This document shows, piece after piece, positions 9,431 through 18,759 of a stretch of 64,000 nt of DNA. The stretch comes from Legionella_C sp048541585 (GTDB lineage: Bacteria; Pseudomonadota; Gammaproteobacteria; Legionellales; Legionellaceae). The stretch's first letter is position 1; every line of letters starts with the position of its first letter. The stretch spans positions 1,364,001 to 1,428,000 of the forward strand of contig NZ_CP183303.1 of assembly GCF_048541585.1 (NCBI RefSeq). Direction: 5' to 3'. The notes below the pieces were generated by a model. The model saw nothing but the letters and a program-made list of their open reading frames with translations, did no database searches and was not told where the DNA came from. The translations under genes and the position numbers were made by a program.

Positions 9431-10752
9431 TAGATAAAGCGCATATATTGGTTATAGATGATGAGCCTGATATTTGTGAATTGCTATCTCTTACTCTAGT
9501 ACATATGGGGTATAGTTGTGATTTAGCATATACGTATCAGCAAGCCATCGAAAAGCTCAATAGTAATATTTATAGTTTGGTATTAACAGATATGCGTTTG
9601 CCAGATGGTGATGGAATTGAACTAGTTAAATATATTCAAAAAACTAAAAATCAACTTCCTGTTGCAGTTATTACCGCTTACGGTAACGTTGAAGGAGCTG
9701 TAAATACTTTAAAAGCTGGTGCATTTGATTATTTATCGAAACCTGTTGATTTAAAACAATTAAAAGACTTAGTTAAAACTGCTTTATTAATGCAAGAAAA
9801 AAAAGAGCAAGCTAAAGATGATGTTTTATTAGGTAAAAGTACTGTGATGCAAGAGTTACGGCAGAATATTGATAAGTTGGCACGTAATCAAGCGCCGGTT
9901 TTCATTTCAGGAGAATCTGGAGTAGGTAAAGAATTAGTTGCTCAGCTTATTCATCGTCAAGGCCCGCGTGCAGAAAAACCTTTTATTCCTGTTAACTGTG
10001 GTGCAATTCCCAATGAATTGCTAGAGTCTGAATTTTTTGGCCATAAAAAAGGCAGTTTTACTGGCGCGATTACTGACAAGGTTGGACTTTTTGTTGCAGC
10101 CAATGGTGGAACCTTATTTCTTGATGAAATCGCTGAATTATCATTATCAATGCAAGTAAAATTATTAAGAGCGATTCAAGAGAAAGCTATTAAACCTATA
10201 GGCGAACATAGCGAAATTCCGGTTGATATTCGTTTACTTAGTGCAAGTCATAAAAATTTACAAGATGAAATCATGGCAGGCCATTTTCGCCAAGATCTCT
10301 ATTATCGGGTTAACGTTATAGAATTACGCGTACCAACACTTCGCGAACGGTTAACCGATATTCCAATACTAACAGATTATATATTAAGCAATTTAGGCCG
10401 CAAACAAAACCGCACAATTTTGCCCTTATCACGAGAATGTATTCAAAAGCTACAAAGTTACTATTTTCCAGGGAATGTACGTGAATTAGAAAATATTCTA
10501 GAAAGGGCGGTAGCGATGTGCGAAGGAGATACAATTACTATTGAAGAAATTCAGTTGCCCCAAGCCATACCTTCCGCTATAGGATATCAACAATTTAATA
10601 GCAATTTAAATGATTTGCTGTATGAACATGAAAAAGAACTCATTCTTAAAACTTTAGAGCAAACTAAATGGAATCGTACTGCTGCGGCTAAACTCTTAGG
10701 CATAAGTTTTCGTACGCTGCGGTATCGTTTAAAGAAATTAGGTTTAGACTAA
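9427..10752 (+). CDS. pilR: sigma-54-dependent response regulator PilR
   Basis: An NtrC-class regulator of 441 residues. It has a receiver domain with phospho-acceptor Asp55 (LVLTDMRLPDGDG), an AAA+ domain with Walker A GESGVGKE (162-169), the sigma-54 contact loop GSFTGA (209-214) and Walker B GGTLFLDEI (227-235), and a C-terminal Fis-type helix-turn-helix (TKWNRTAAAKLLGISFRTLR). It is translationally coupled to pilS (ATGA overlap). Phosphorylated PilR drives RNA polymerase-sigma-54 at pilin promoters. The GSFTGA form of the loop is common in this family. Confidence 0.92.
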   Translation: MIDKAHILVIDDEPDICELLSLTLVHMGYSCDLAYTYQQAIEKLNSNIYSLVLTDMRLPDGDGIELVKYIQKTKNQLPVAVITAYGNVEGAVNTLKAGAFDYLSKPVDLKQLKDLVKTALLMQEKKEQAKDDVLLGKSTVMQELRQNIDKLARNQAPVFISGESGVGKELVAQLIHRQGPRAEKPFIPVNCGAIPNELLESEFFGHKKGSFTGAITDKVGLFVAANGGTLFLDEIAELSLSMQVKLLRAIQEKAIKPIGEHSEIPVDIRLLSASHKNLQDEIMAGHFRQDLYYRVNVIELRVPTLRERLTDIPILTDYILSNLGRKQNRTILPLSRECIQKLQSYYFPGNVRELENILERAVAMCEGDTITIEEIQLPQAIPSAIGYQQFNSNLNDLLYEHEKELILKTLEQTKWNRTAAAKLLGISFRTLRYRLKKLGLD

Positions 10753-10844
10753 TGGCCGATCTTTACCAAAAACCACCTTAAAGCACTCATATACACGGTA
10801 CTTTTCTCCTAATTCTTGACTAATATCCCTTATCGCTGTCAGTT

Positions 10845-12275
10845 TTAATTTTTGGCCATATATTTGATATCATCAATTAATGCTTCAGCACGAGCAATTA
10901 AATAATTATCTTTTTGCGCTAAAACTCGTGCTAATTTTAATTGCCGTAGGGCGTCACGTTGTCTACCTTGTAGGAGATGACATTGAGCTTCAGTAAAATA
11001 AGCATAGCCTTTTTGTTGTGCTGCAGCTTGTGCTTGTGCTAATTCTTCACACATAGGTAAGTCATTTTTAAATTGTCTGAAGCCTTTTAACAAAATACCT
11101 ACGGCCTCCTTCGCCTGTCCTGCTAAGCGCAATGTTTGAGCATAGGCCATTGTGGCTGCATAGTTTTCAGGGTAATTTAATTGTAATTCTTGTAGTCTTT
11201 TCAATGCTGCTAAAAATTGTTTATTACCTGCTTCGGTTTGAGCCATAGCAATTTGATAGAATAAATTATTACGATCAGTGTTAATTAAGGATAATAAGCG
11301 CATTTGAGCTTGGTTAAAGTTACTAACACGCAGAAAAGTAAGGGCATAGCCGTATTGACAGGCTACATTTAAATTATGCCGCTGACATTCATGTTGATAA
11401 TAGTTAAATAAAAGCTGTGGATTTTGCACAACTGTAGTACGTATTAACTCTTTGAATAATCGATAATTAAGATTATCACTATATTTTTTATATTTTAAAT
11501 GAGCTGTACGGTTTTCCGCTTCAGCAATTCTATCATCATCTAGAGGATGGGTACGTAATAAGGCTGGAACATTAGCAGTATAAAAATAACGAGAGTGCTG
11601 TTGTAATTTTCTAAAGAAATTAGCCATACCTTGGGGGTTTAACTCAGAGCTAATTAACATTTTAATACCAATCCTATCGGCTTCTTTTTCGTTAGCACGA
11701 ATAAAATTAATATTATCTTGCGCAAAGCCTGACAACGATGCCATTAAAGCACCGCTACCTAGAGTAGGATTTACTGCGCCTAAAGCTACAGAAGCCAGTA
11801 AGGAAGCCAGTAAAGGGATTCGCATTTGCTTTTCGTGTTCTAATAAACGATATAGGTGATGAAGACGTACGTGAGCTATTTCATGTGCCATCACACCAGC
11901 TAATTCACTTTCATTTTCTGTAGCTAAAATAAGTTGCGAATTAAGGCCTATATAACCGCCTGGCCCTGCAAAGGCATTGATTTCTTCGGATTTAACAATA
12001 AAGAAATAAGACAAAAAGGATGGCAGTTCTTTTGTTAATTGTTTACCTAAATAATTAATGTATTGATTAGCTAAGGGATTGCGAACAATACTGTCAGATT
12101 GATTTATTTGTTGAACAAATTCCTTTTCTAGCTCTTCTAATTGTTTATTTGAGTAAGGTGTCAAGGAATAAGTATTATGAGCATAAAGCTGTAAACTTAT
12201 AACTAACAGCAACGTTTTAATTATTTTTAATACCTTAAAAGCTTTTTCTAGTGATCCTTTCATAGTCTTTATCAT
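10845..12275 (-). CDS. bepA: periplasmic M48 metalloprotease with TPR repeats, BepA-like
   Basis: A 476-residue protein, close to E. coli BepA (YfgC, 487). A signal or anchor helix lies at 18-32. The peptidase M48 zinc site is HEIAH (131-135) with the third ligand Glu196 in EKEADRIG. The C-terminal half (about 300-470) is a series of TPR-like helical repeats, the BepA arrangement. BepA assists or degrades outer-membrane proteins such as LptD at the BAM complex. The ATG at 12275 is used; a second Met at codon 5 is possible. The gene is convergent with pilR and unrelated to it. Confidence 0.87.
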   Translation of the reverse strand: MIKTMKGSLEKAFKVLKIIKTLLLVISLQLYAHNTYSLTPYSNKQLEELEKEFVQQINQSDSIVRNPLANQYINYLGKQLTKELPSFLSYFFIVKSEEINAFAGPGGYIGLNSQLILATENESELAGVMAHEIAHVRLHHLYRLLEHEKQMRIPLLASLLASVALGAVNPTLGSGALMASLSGFAQDNINFIRANEKEADRIGIKMLISSELNPQGMANFFRKLQQHSRYFYTANVPALLRTHPLDDDRIAEAENRTAHLKYKKYSDNLNYRLFKELIRTTVVQNPQLLFNYYQHECQRHNLNVACQYGYALTFLRVSNFNQAQMRLLSLINTDRNNLFYQIAMAQTEAGNKQFLAALKRLQELQLNYPENYAATMAYAQTLRLAGQAKEAVGILLKGFRQFKNDLPMCEELAQAQAAAQQKGYAYFTEAQCHLLQGRQRDALRQLKLARVLAQKDNYLIARAEALIDDIKYMAKN

Positions 12276-12520
12276 AGGCCTTATTTAAAAATTGGCTCTG
12301 GTCTACTAGCTAACTCATAGCACAACAGAATAACTTAAGTAGGATAATAATTACTTTATATTAACAAATATTAAATTACATGCAATTTATGAAATAATTT
12401 TGTTTTTAATTTAGACCTAATAGTTAACCAAGTTACTAAACTTAGTATTTTTAATAAGCGCTCTACTCATAAAATTAATAATTTGCTATTATAACTCCTT
12501 TTTAGCGCGTTGATTTAATT

Positions 12521-13600
12521 ATGTACAGAGAGTTTATGCTTGCTGCCCTCAAACAAGCTTGGTTAGGCCGAGGCATTTGTGCCCCTAACCCAAGTGTTGG
12601 GTCAGTAGCTGTGCATAATAATCAAATAATTGCTCGAGCTTGGCATCAAGGTGCAGGAAATGCTCATGCTGAGCAAAGTGTAATACAACAATTACCGGCT
12701 GCTTTAAAAAACATTACTTTATACGTAACATTAGAGCCTTGTAACCATTGGGGTCGAACACCTCCTTGCGTTGCAGCTATTATTAACTCAAATGTTAAAC
12801 GAGTTGTTTTTGGCTTTCGTGATCCAAATCCGGTTGTTGCAGCAAATGATACGCCATATATTTTAAGAGAACAGGGAATTGAAGTAGAACACTTTCCCTT
12901 ACCTGAAATTGATGAGTTTTATCAAAGTTATTATTACTGGACAAATACTAAAAGACCTTGGGTGACAGCTAAGCTTGCGCAAACCTTAGATGGTAAAATA
13001 GCTGGATTACAAGGTAAACAAATTCAACTATCAAATGAAAAATGTAAGGAATTTACACATTATCAGCGTTTATATACAGATGTTATATTAACTACAGCAC
13101 GAACAGTTATTAATGATAACCCCGCTTTGGACGTGCGTTTACCAGCTATTAGCCAGCAAAAACCTATTGCAATAGTGGATACAAACTTATCTCTTGCTAA
13201 AGCTGTAACAGAACTTAAAATTTTTCAGACAGCAAAACACTGTCATATATATCACGATGAAAAAATTAAAGTTGAGGAACTAAGAGCTAATTGTACTTAT
13301 CATGCAATGCCAGCAGTACAAGGTCAATTAGATTTAAATGCTGTGATTACTCATTTAGGCGAGTTAGGTTATCATGACATCTGGGTAGAGGCAGGCGGGA
13401 AGTTTTTCTCTGCTCTACATCAGCAATCATTAGTACAAAAAACTTATCTCTATCTTGTGCCAAGTTTTTTAGAAAAAGAAGCAACTCAAGCTTATCACGG
13501 TGATAATTTTTTTAACAAACCACATAAAGTTTCTTGGATAGAGCAAGAAGATAATATGATTGCTTGTTTAACATGGGGAGAATTATGTTTACCGGTTTAA
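12521..13600 (+). CDS. ribD: bifunctional riboflavin deaminase/reductase RibD
   Basis: A 359-residue two-domain enzyme for the second and third steps of riboflavin synthesis. The N-terminal deaminase has the zinc site His49-Ala-Glu51 plus PCNHWGRTPPC (Cys74 and Cys83); the C-terminal reductase domain begins near residue 150 (WVTAKLAQTLDGKIA). It deaminates the pyrimidine product of GTP cyclohydrolase II and then reduces the ribose side chain with NADPH. It opens the ribD-ribE-ribBA operon; ribE starts inside its last 16 nt. I looked for an FMN riboswitch upstream and did not find its conserved blocks. Confidence 0.95.
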   Translation: MYREFMLAALKQAWLGRGICAPNPSVGSVAVHNNQIIARAWHQGAGNAHAEQSVIQQLPAALKNITLYVTLEPCNHWGRTPPCVAAIINSNVKRVVFGFRDPNPVVAANDTPYILREQGIEVEHFPLPEIDEFYQSYYYWTNTKRPWVTAKLAQTLDGKIAGLQGKQIQLSNEKCKEFTHYQRLYTDVILTTARTVINDNPALDVRLPAISQQKPIAIVDTNLSLAKAVTELKIFQTAKHCHIYHDEKIKVEELRANCTYHAMPAVQGQLDLNAVITHLGELGYHDIWVEAGGKFFSALHQQSLVQKTYLYLVPSFLEKEATQAYHGDNFFNKPHKVSWIEQEDNMIACLTWGELCLPV

Positions 13601-14196
13601 TCGAGCAGCAAGGGGAGGTTGTTGGTAATGAAGCAGGGGAAGTAGCTAATCGCTTAATTCTAAACGCTTCCTTTAAAGAATTGCAGCATGGCGAAAGTAT
13701 TGCCGTAAATGGTGTATGTTTAACTCTTCTTCCTAATAGTCATGATAAGTATTTACAGTTTGATGTCTCACCAGAAACATTAAGTTTAACTACTTTAGGT
13801 CAATTAAAAGTAGGTGATAAAGTTAACTTAGAAAGAGCAATGCTAGCTAGTAGCCGATTTGGTGGGCATTATGTCAGTGGCCATGTTGATACTATGGCTA
13901 CTCTTTTATCAAAAAAGCCAATTGGCGAGTTTTATGAAATTACTGTAGGTAATTTTGGTATAGCACCCTATCTCTATTTGCTTCCTAAAGGAAGTATTAC
14001 CTTAGATGGTATAAGTCTTACAATTAATGAAGTTAATAAAGGGAATATTAAACTAATGCTAGTTCCCCATACATTAGTAAAAACAACATTTGGCCTAAAG
14101 GAGGTTGGTCAACAAGTAAATGTAGAATTTGATTATTTTACCCGAATTGTAGCTCATCAGCTTGCTGTTTCGGGACAGTTAAAAATTGAGGTTTAG
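13585..14196 (+). CDS. ribE: riboflavin synthase alpha subunit
   Basis: Two tandem lumazine-binding domains in 203 residues, starting MFTGLIEQQG, the canonical riboflavin synthase N-terminus. The second repeat starts near GHYVSGHVD. It dismutates two 6,7-dimethyl-8-ribityllumazine molecules to riboflavin. The ATG at 13585 has a GGGGAG ribosome binding site with 4-nt spacing and overlaps ribD by 16 nt, so coupling is likely; the longer in-frame start upstream adds seven residues not found in the family. Confidence 0.95.
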   Translation: MFTGLIEQQGEVVGNEAGEVANRLILNASFKELQHGESIAVNGVCLTLLPNSHDKYLQFDVSPETLSLTTLGQLKVGDKVNLERAMLASSRFGGHYVSGHVDTMATLLSKKPIGEFYEITVGNFGIAPYLYLLPKGSITLDGISLTINEVNKGNIKLMLVPHTLVKTTFGLKEVGQQVNVEFDYFTRIVAHQLAVSGQLKIEV

Positions 14197-14197
14197 C

Positions 14198-15403
14198 ATG
14201 ACAGATTTTGCCACCATCAAACAGGCTATTGCTACATTACAAGCAGGCCGCATGATTATTTTAATGGACGATGAAAATCGCGAAAATGAAGGTGATTTAG
14301 TCATAGCTGCTCAATTTGCAACTCCTGAAGCTATTAATTTTATGGCGAGTTTTGGGCGTGGTTTGATTTGTTTGCCTATGGCTGAAGAATTAATTGATAA
14401 ATTACAATTACCCTTAATGGCTACAACTAATCGTTCTCCTTATGGCACGGCTTTTACTTTATCTATTGAAGCTGCAAAAGGAGTCTCGACTGGTATTTCA
14501 GCTCATGATAGGGCTCATACAATTCAAGTTGCAATTAATCCTCAGAGTAGCCCCGCTGATATTATTTCTCCAGGCCATGTTTTTCCATTAAGAGCAAGAG
14601 CTAAAGGAGTTTTAGAGCGACCTGGGCAAACAGAAGGAAGTGTGGATTTAGCTCGCTTAAGTGGTTTAATACCAGCGGCAGTTATTTGTGAAATTATTAA
14701 TGATGATGGAAGTATGAGCCGCCGGGAAGATTTAGTCCATTTTTCAAGAAAACATGACATTCCTTTAGTCACTATTAAAGATTTAATTGATTATCGAATT
14801 AGCCATGAAGAACTAGTCCAAGTTTCAGCAAGATCAACCATTCCTTTGCATCAACATGGTGATTTTTCAATGACAGTTTTTACTAATAGCCTTGATAATG
14901 CTGAACATTTTTGTCTTGTTAAGGAGCCTAAAATCCCCAATCAAGTACCTTTAGTGCGTATTCATTCTGAATGTATAACAGGTGATGTATTTGGCTCATG
15001 TAGATGTGATTGTGGCATGCAGTTACAAGATTCTTTATCTTTAATTAGTGAGCAAGGCGGCGTATTAATCTATCTACGTCAAGAGGGTCGTGGTATTGGA
15101 CTTGCTAATAAGTTAAAAGCTTATGCTCTACAAGAGCAGGGATTAGATACCGTTGATGCTAATCTTCAACTTGGTTTTCCTGCAGACGCTCGTAATTATG
15201 CTATTGGGTTTCAAATTTTAAAGTTATTGGGCATTGATGTGTTGCGACTCTTAACTAATAATCCTAGAAAAATAGAAGCTTTAGAGCGTTATGGCTTAAT
15301 TATTAGCGAACGTATCCCTTTAACTATTAAACCATCGCATACAAACCATCATTATTTAAAAACTAAACAACTTAAATTAGGTCATTTAATAACGGTTGAT
15401 TAA
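14198..15403 (+). CDS. ribBA: DHBP synthase / GTP cyclohydrolase II fusion RibBA
   Basis: A 401-residue fusion. The N-terminal RibB half has DDENRENEGD and STGISAHDRAHTI and makes 3,4-dihydroxy-2-butanone 4-phosphate. The C-terminal RibA half has the zinc cysteines of SECITGDVFGSCRCDCG, then LRQEGRGIGL and TNNPRKIEAL, so it looks catalytically intact, unlike the degenerate RibBX proteins of some proteobacteria. The ATG at 14198 is one base after the ribE stop, with GAGG as ribosome binding site. In many relatives ribH follows directly; here a repeat-rich spacer does. Confidence 0.95.
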   Translation: MTDFATIKQAIATLQAGRMIILMDDENRENEGDLVIAAQFATPEAINFMASFGRGLICLPMAEELIDKLQLPLMATTNRSPYGTAFTLSIEAAKGVSTGISAHDRAHTIQVAINPQSSPADIISPGHVFPLRARAKGVLERPGQTEGSVDLARLSGLIPAAVICEIINDDGSMSRREDLVHFSRKHDIPLVTIKDLIDYRISHEELVQVSARSTIPLHQHGDFSMTVFTNSLDNAEHFCLVKEPKIPNQVPLVRIHSECITGDVFGSCRCDCGMQLQDSLSLISEQGGVLIYLRQEGRGIGLANKLKAYALQEQGLDTVDANLQLGFPADARNYAIGFQILKLLGIDVLRLLTNNPRKIEALERYGLIISERIPLTIKPSHTNHHYLKTKQLKLGHLITVD

Positions 15404-15935
15404 TTTCGATGCAGACGTTCACACCTTATGCACCGAAAGATTAAATTTAAGTGCAGTACTTGTAGTAATTATAGGTTGGGCCTTAGCCCAACAATTATTT
15501 CGCTATGGTCGAGCCATGGCCGTCAATCTAAGTAATCACACGATTAGATCGAAGCATGCAGAGGTGCATTTGAGCCCTTTTGGGAAACGCCGAAGCCATC
15601 CCTGCGGCTCGATGTTGGACATCCATGTCCAACAACGTTCCAAAAAGAGCTCAAACGCGCCTCTGCTTTGGAGGTAAGAAGATTTAAAAATAATCGCAGC
15701 TACAAAATTGCCTAACTTGACTGCTATGGGCCAAGGCTTGACCTGCATTTACTTAAGAACAAAACAATTTATTTAGATTGTTTGATAAGTGTTGATTAAT
15801 TTAATTTGGTATAAACAAAAGATTAGCATTTAGTTTTCCAAAGTGGGTATTATTTCCTGTCTAATTTTGTTAAAATTTAATCCCGTTTATATATAAAATT
15901 GCTATGAGCGAATTAGCGTTCTAAACGGGGTCTTT
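15404..15935. repeat. repeat-filled spacer after ribBA (dispersed ~180-bp element, copy 1)
   Basis: No gene with a credible start lies here. A hairpin GGTTGGGC/GCCCAAC occurs near 15475-15492. The main element (about 15554-15730) has imperfect arms at 15558-15575 (GCAGAGGTGCATTTGAGC) and 15649-15666 (GCTCAAACGCGCCTCTGC; 16 of 18 complementary), enclosing a perfect 9-bp hairpin GTTGGACAT/ATGTCCAAC at 15614-15633. A second copy is at 59589-59770. The remainder is A+T-rich and should carry the pyrG promoter. Confidence 0.75.
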
Positions 15936-17576
15936 ATGACAAAGTATATCTTCATTACCGGTGGCGTCGTTTCTTCATTAGGTAAAGGTATTGCAGCTGC
16001 CTCTCTTGCTGCTATTTTAGAAGCACGTGGCTTAAAAGTAACCTTAATTAAACTAGATCCTTATATTAATGTGGATCCAGGCACCATGAGTCCCTTTCAA
16101 CATGGTGAGGTTTTTGTAACTGCTGATGGCGCTGAAACTGATTTAGATCTAGGGCATTATGAGCGTTTTGTACGTACTACTATGACTAAGCGCAATAATT
16201 TTACCTCTGGAAAGATTTATGAAACAGTAATCAAGAAAGAAAGACGTGGTGATTATCTAGGCGGAACAGTTCAAGTTATTCCCCATATTACCAACGAAAT
16301 TAAGCGTTCTATTAAGCTTGGTGCTGAAGGTTTTGATATTGCGATGATAGAAATTGGAGGGACTGTAGGTGATATTGAATCATTGCCGTTTCTCGAAGCA
16401 ATAAGACAGATGCGTATTGAACTTGGTATGCAACGTTCATTATTTATTCATTTAACTCTAGTTCCTTACATAGCTACCTCTGGTGAAACTAAAACCAAGC
16501 CCACTCAGCATTCAGTAAAAGAATTACGTTCTATTGGGATACAGCCTGATATTTTAATTTGTCGTTCAGAAAAGGCTTTATCAGCTGCTGATAGAGCAAA
16601 AATTGCTCTATTTACTAATGTAGAAAAAGAAGCTGTTGTGTCTTTAGAAGATGCGCAAAGTATTTATCAAATCCCGATTATACTTCATGAGCAAGGCCTA
16701 GATGAAAGTGTAATAAAAAAATTAGGTTTAGAATTAGAATCAGCTAATTTAAGTGAATGGCAAGCAGTTGTTGATGCACAGGCTAAACAATCCATGACGG
16801 TTAAAATTGCTATGGTTGGTAAATATGTTGAGCTAAATGATGCTTATAAATCAATTAATGAAGCATTGTGTCATGCCGGTATTCATACGCAAACCAAAGT
16901 GCAAATTATATATATTGATGCAGAGTTAATTGAAAAACATGGTACCGAACTTCTACAATCTGTTGATGGTATTTTAATACCTGGCGGCTTTGGGGAGCGT
17001 GGTATAGAAGGAAAAATTAAGGCAATTCAATATGCACGTGAGCGTAAAATACCTTTCTTAGGTATTTGCCTTGGTATGCAAACAGCTGTCATTGAATTTG
17101 CACGTAATGTTGTTGGTTTATCTAATGCTAATTCAACTGAATTTGATAAAAACTCATCTTATCCCGTTATTGGTTTAATTACTGAGTGGATGGAAGAGGA
17201 TGGTCGAGTTAACATGCGTGATGAAAATACTGATTTAGGTGGAACAATGCGTCTAGGGGCGCAATTATGTCAACTTGACACACAATCGAAAGCTTTTGCG
17301 ATTTATAAAAATCCAACTATTATTGAACGGCACCGCCATCGTTATGAAGTCAATAATAAGTTCATTGAAGCTTTGATAAGCAAGGGACTAGTTGTTTCTG
17401 GCCGTTCAGCTGATGGGGCTTTAGTTGAAATGATTGAGTTACCAGAGCACCCGTGGTTTATTGGTTGCCAATTTCATCCTGAATTTACTTCAACACCACG
17501 TGATGGTCATCCTTTATTTAAGGAGTTTGTAACGGCGACTCGTTCTTATCATGAGCAAAAGGATAACGCTTTATGA
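15936..17576 (+). CDS. pyrG: CTP synthase
   Basis: A 546-residue protein, one longer than the E. coli enzyme. The N-terminal synthetase domain starts KYIFITGGVVSSLGKGI and has the ATP-binding loop; the C-terminal class I glutamine amidotransferase domain has the oxyanion region GGFGERG, nucleophile Cys378 in LGICLGMQ and the His-Glu pair in GCQFHPEF. It aminates UTP to CTP using ammonia channelled from glutamine. Its stop overlaps the kdsA start (ATGA), a pairing that links nucleotide supply with CMP-Kdo formation. Confidence 0.97.
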   Translation: MTKYIFITGGVVSSLGKGIAAASLAAILEARGLKVTLIKLDPYINVDPGTMSPFQHGEVFVTADGAETDLDLGHYERFVRTTMTKRNNFTSGKIYETVIKKERRGDYLGGTVQVIPHITNEIKRSIKLGAEGFDIAMIEIGGTVGDIESLPFLEAIRQMRIELGMQRSLFIHLTLVPYIATSGETKTKPTQHSVKELRSIGIQPDILICRSEKALSAADRAKIALFTNVEKEAVVSLEDAQSIYQIPIILHEQGLDESVIKKLGLELESANLSEWQAVVDAQAKQSMTVKIAMVGKYVELNDAYKSINEALCHAGIHTQTKVQIIYIDAELIEKHGTELLQSVDGILIPGGFGERGIEGKIKAIQYARERKIPFLGICLGMQTAVIEFARNVVGLSNANSTEFDKNSSYPVIGLITEWMEEDGRVNMRDENTDLGGTMRLGAQLCQLDTQSKAFAIYKNPTIIERHRHRYEVNNKFIEALISKGLVVSGRSADGALVEMIELPEHPWFIGCQFHPEFTSTPRDGHPLFKEFVTATRSYHEQKDNAL

Positions 17577-18388
17577 AATTATGTCATTTTGAAACAAGTT
17601 TAGAAAGCCCTCTATTTTTAATTGCTGGACCTTGCGTAATTGAAAGTGAAGAATTAGCTTTAGAGACTGCAGGATTTTTAAAAGAGATTTGTGAAAGTCT
17701 TAAAATCTCTTTCATTTATAAATCTTCTTTTGATAAAGCTAATCGTTCTTCCATAGCAAGTTATCGCGGCCCTGGTTTCGAAAAAGGTTTGTTAATACTT
17801 GAAAAAGTTAAAAAATTTGTTGGCGTTCCAGTTTTAACGGATGTGCATGAAGATACGCCCTTACTCGAAGTAGCCAGTGTAGTTGATGTTTTGCAAACGC
17901 CAGCATTTTTATGTCGCCAAACTAATTTTATTCAAAATGTTGCGGCAATGGGAAAACCAGTCAATATTAAAAAAGGGCAATTCTTATCTCCTTGGGAAAT
18001 GAAACATGTTGTTAATAAAGCTAGAGCATGTGGCAATAATCAAATTATGGTATGTGAGCGGGGAGTAAGTTTTGGTTATAATAATTTAGTTTCTGATATG
18101 CGTTCACTGCAAATTATGCGAGAGACTGAATGCCCTGTAATTTATGATGCTACTCATTCTGTGCAACTTCCAGGAGGTAATAATGGGAGCTCTGGTGGCC
18201 AGCGAGAGTTTATTCCCGCTTTAGCAAGAGCTGCTGTTGCGGTAGGTATTGCTGGTATTTTTATGGAAACTCATCCAAATCCAGATAAAGCATTAAGTGA
18301 TGGGCCTAACAGTTGGCCATTACATGAAATTAAACCTTTACTAGAGTCATTGATTAACATTGATAAAATAGTTAAGGCTCTAAGCTAG
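17573..18388 (+). CDS. kdsA: 3-deoxy-8-phosphooctulonate (Kdo-8-P) synthase
   Basis: A 271-residue (beta/alpha)8 enzyme condensing arabinose 5-phosphate with PEP to make Kdo-8-phosphate for lipid A-core. Family motifs include LIAGPCVIES, YKSSFDKANRSS, TDVHE, LQTPAFLCRQT and DATHSVQLPGG. It overlaps pyrG by 4 nt. Its substrate is produced by KdsD and its product is used by KdsC, both encoded at 41.4-43.0 kb. Confidence 0.96.
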   Translation: MKLCHFETSLESPLFLIAGPCVIESEELALETAGFLKEICESLKISFIYKSSFDKANRSSIASYRGPGFEKGLLILEKVKKFVGVPVLTDVHEDTPLLEVASVVDVLQTPAFLCRQTNFIQNVAAMGKPVNIKKGQFLSPWEMKHVVNKARACGNNQIMVCERGVSFGYNNLVSDMRSLQIMRETECPVIYDATHSVQLPGGNNGSSGGQREFIPALARAAVAVGIAGIFMETHPNPDKALSDGPNSWPLHEIKPLLESLINIDKIVKALS

Positions 18389-18425
18389 CATAGTCAAGGT
18401 CGCAAACTTTTAATACGCAATAAAA

Positions 18426-18488
18426 TGTAGCCTGGGTGAAACGAAGTGAAACCCGGGTTTCGGCCTACAGGCCTACACCCAGGCTACA
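18426..18488. repeat. palindromic repeat with 13-bp perfect arms
   Basis: Perfect inverted arms TGTAGCCTGGGTG (18426-18438) and CACCCAGGCTACA (18476-18488) flank a 37-nt centre that includes AACCCGGGTTTCGG. This 'tgtagcctgggtg' type of intergenic palindrome is widespread in gammaproteobacteria. It lies 38 bp after kdsA and may act as a transcription-attenuating hairpin. Confidence 0.75.
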
Positions 18489-18558
18489 GGCTGGCTTGTT
18501 TATAGATTAAGCAAAAATTTTAGGCTAGAGAAAAGTAATCTTTGCTCAGAGGAATAGG

Positions 18559-18691
18559 TTAAATCTTGGGGAACGGTTAGATTTGAGTGTTGGTTGAGTT
18601 TAAATTAGGCTGAAAAAGCGCAGTGTAGTTTTCTACATGAGCATTTTGAATGCCTAATTTAAACTTAACCTACGCCAAATGTAGCCGTTCG
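18559..18691. repeat. structured dispersed element, copy 1 (long stem-loop)
   Basis: Two 19-nt arms, GGTTGAGTTTAAATTAGGC (18592-18610) and GCCTAATTTAAACTTAACC (18652-18670), pair over all positions with one G-U. Inside, TGTAG-tttt-CTACA makes a second hairpin. The whole 133 bp aligns with 55079-55208, starting TTAAATCTTG and ending near a G/TTTCG. The two copies have kept the fold while changing bases, which suggests selection on structure or a mobile palindrome. Confidence 0.75.
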
Positions 18692-18713
18692 TAGCACGTG
18701 GGATAATCTAATA

Positions 18714-18741
18714 ATAAAAAAATCCCGGCATTTGCCGGGAT
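18714..18741 (-). terminator. Rho-independent terminator of the BI-1 family gene
   Basis: A G+C-rich hairpin (ATCCCGGCA / TGCCGGGAT, 18722-18741) is followed, on the minus strand, by a run of seven U residues. It lies about 20 bp after the stop of the BI-1 gene. Confidence 0.88.
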
Positions 18742-18759
18742 GAGTAGCGGAGAAAGCGA

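Noticed and set aside
12276..12520. FMN riboswitch before ribD
   Set aside because: None of the conserved RFN blocks (such as the AGG...GGGGCAGGG series) is visible; the region is plain A+T-rich sequence.
15396..15748. Open frames on both strands after ribBA
   Set aside because: They lie in a dispersed palindromic element, have no ribosome binding site or family resemblance, and do not encode lumazine synthase.
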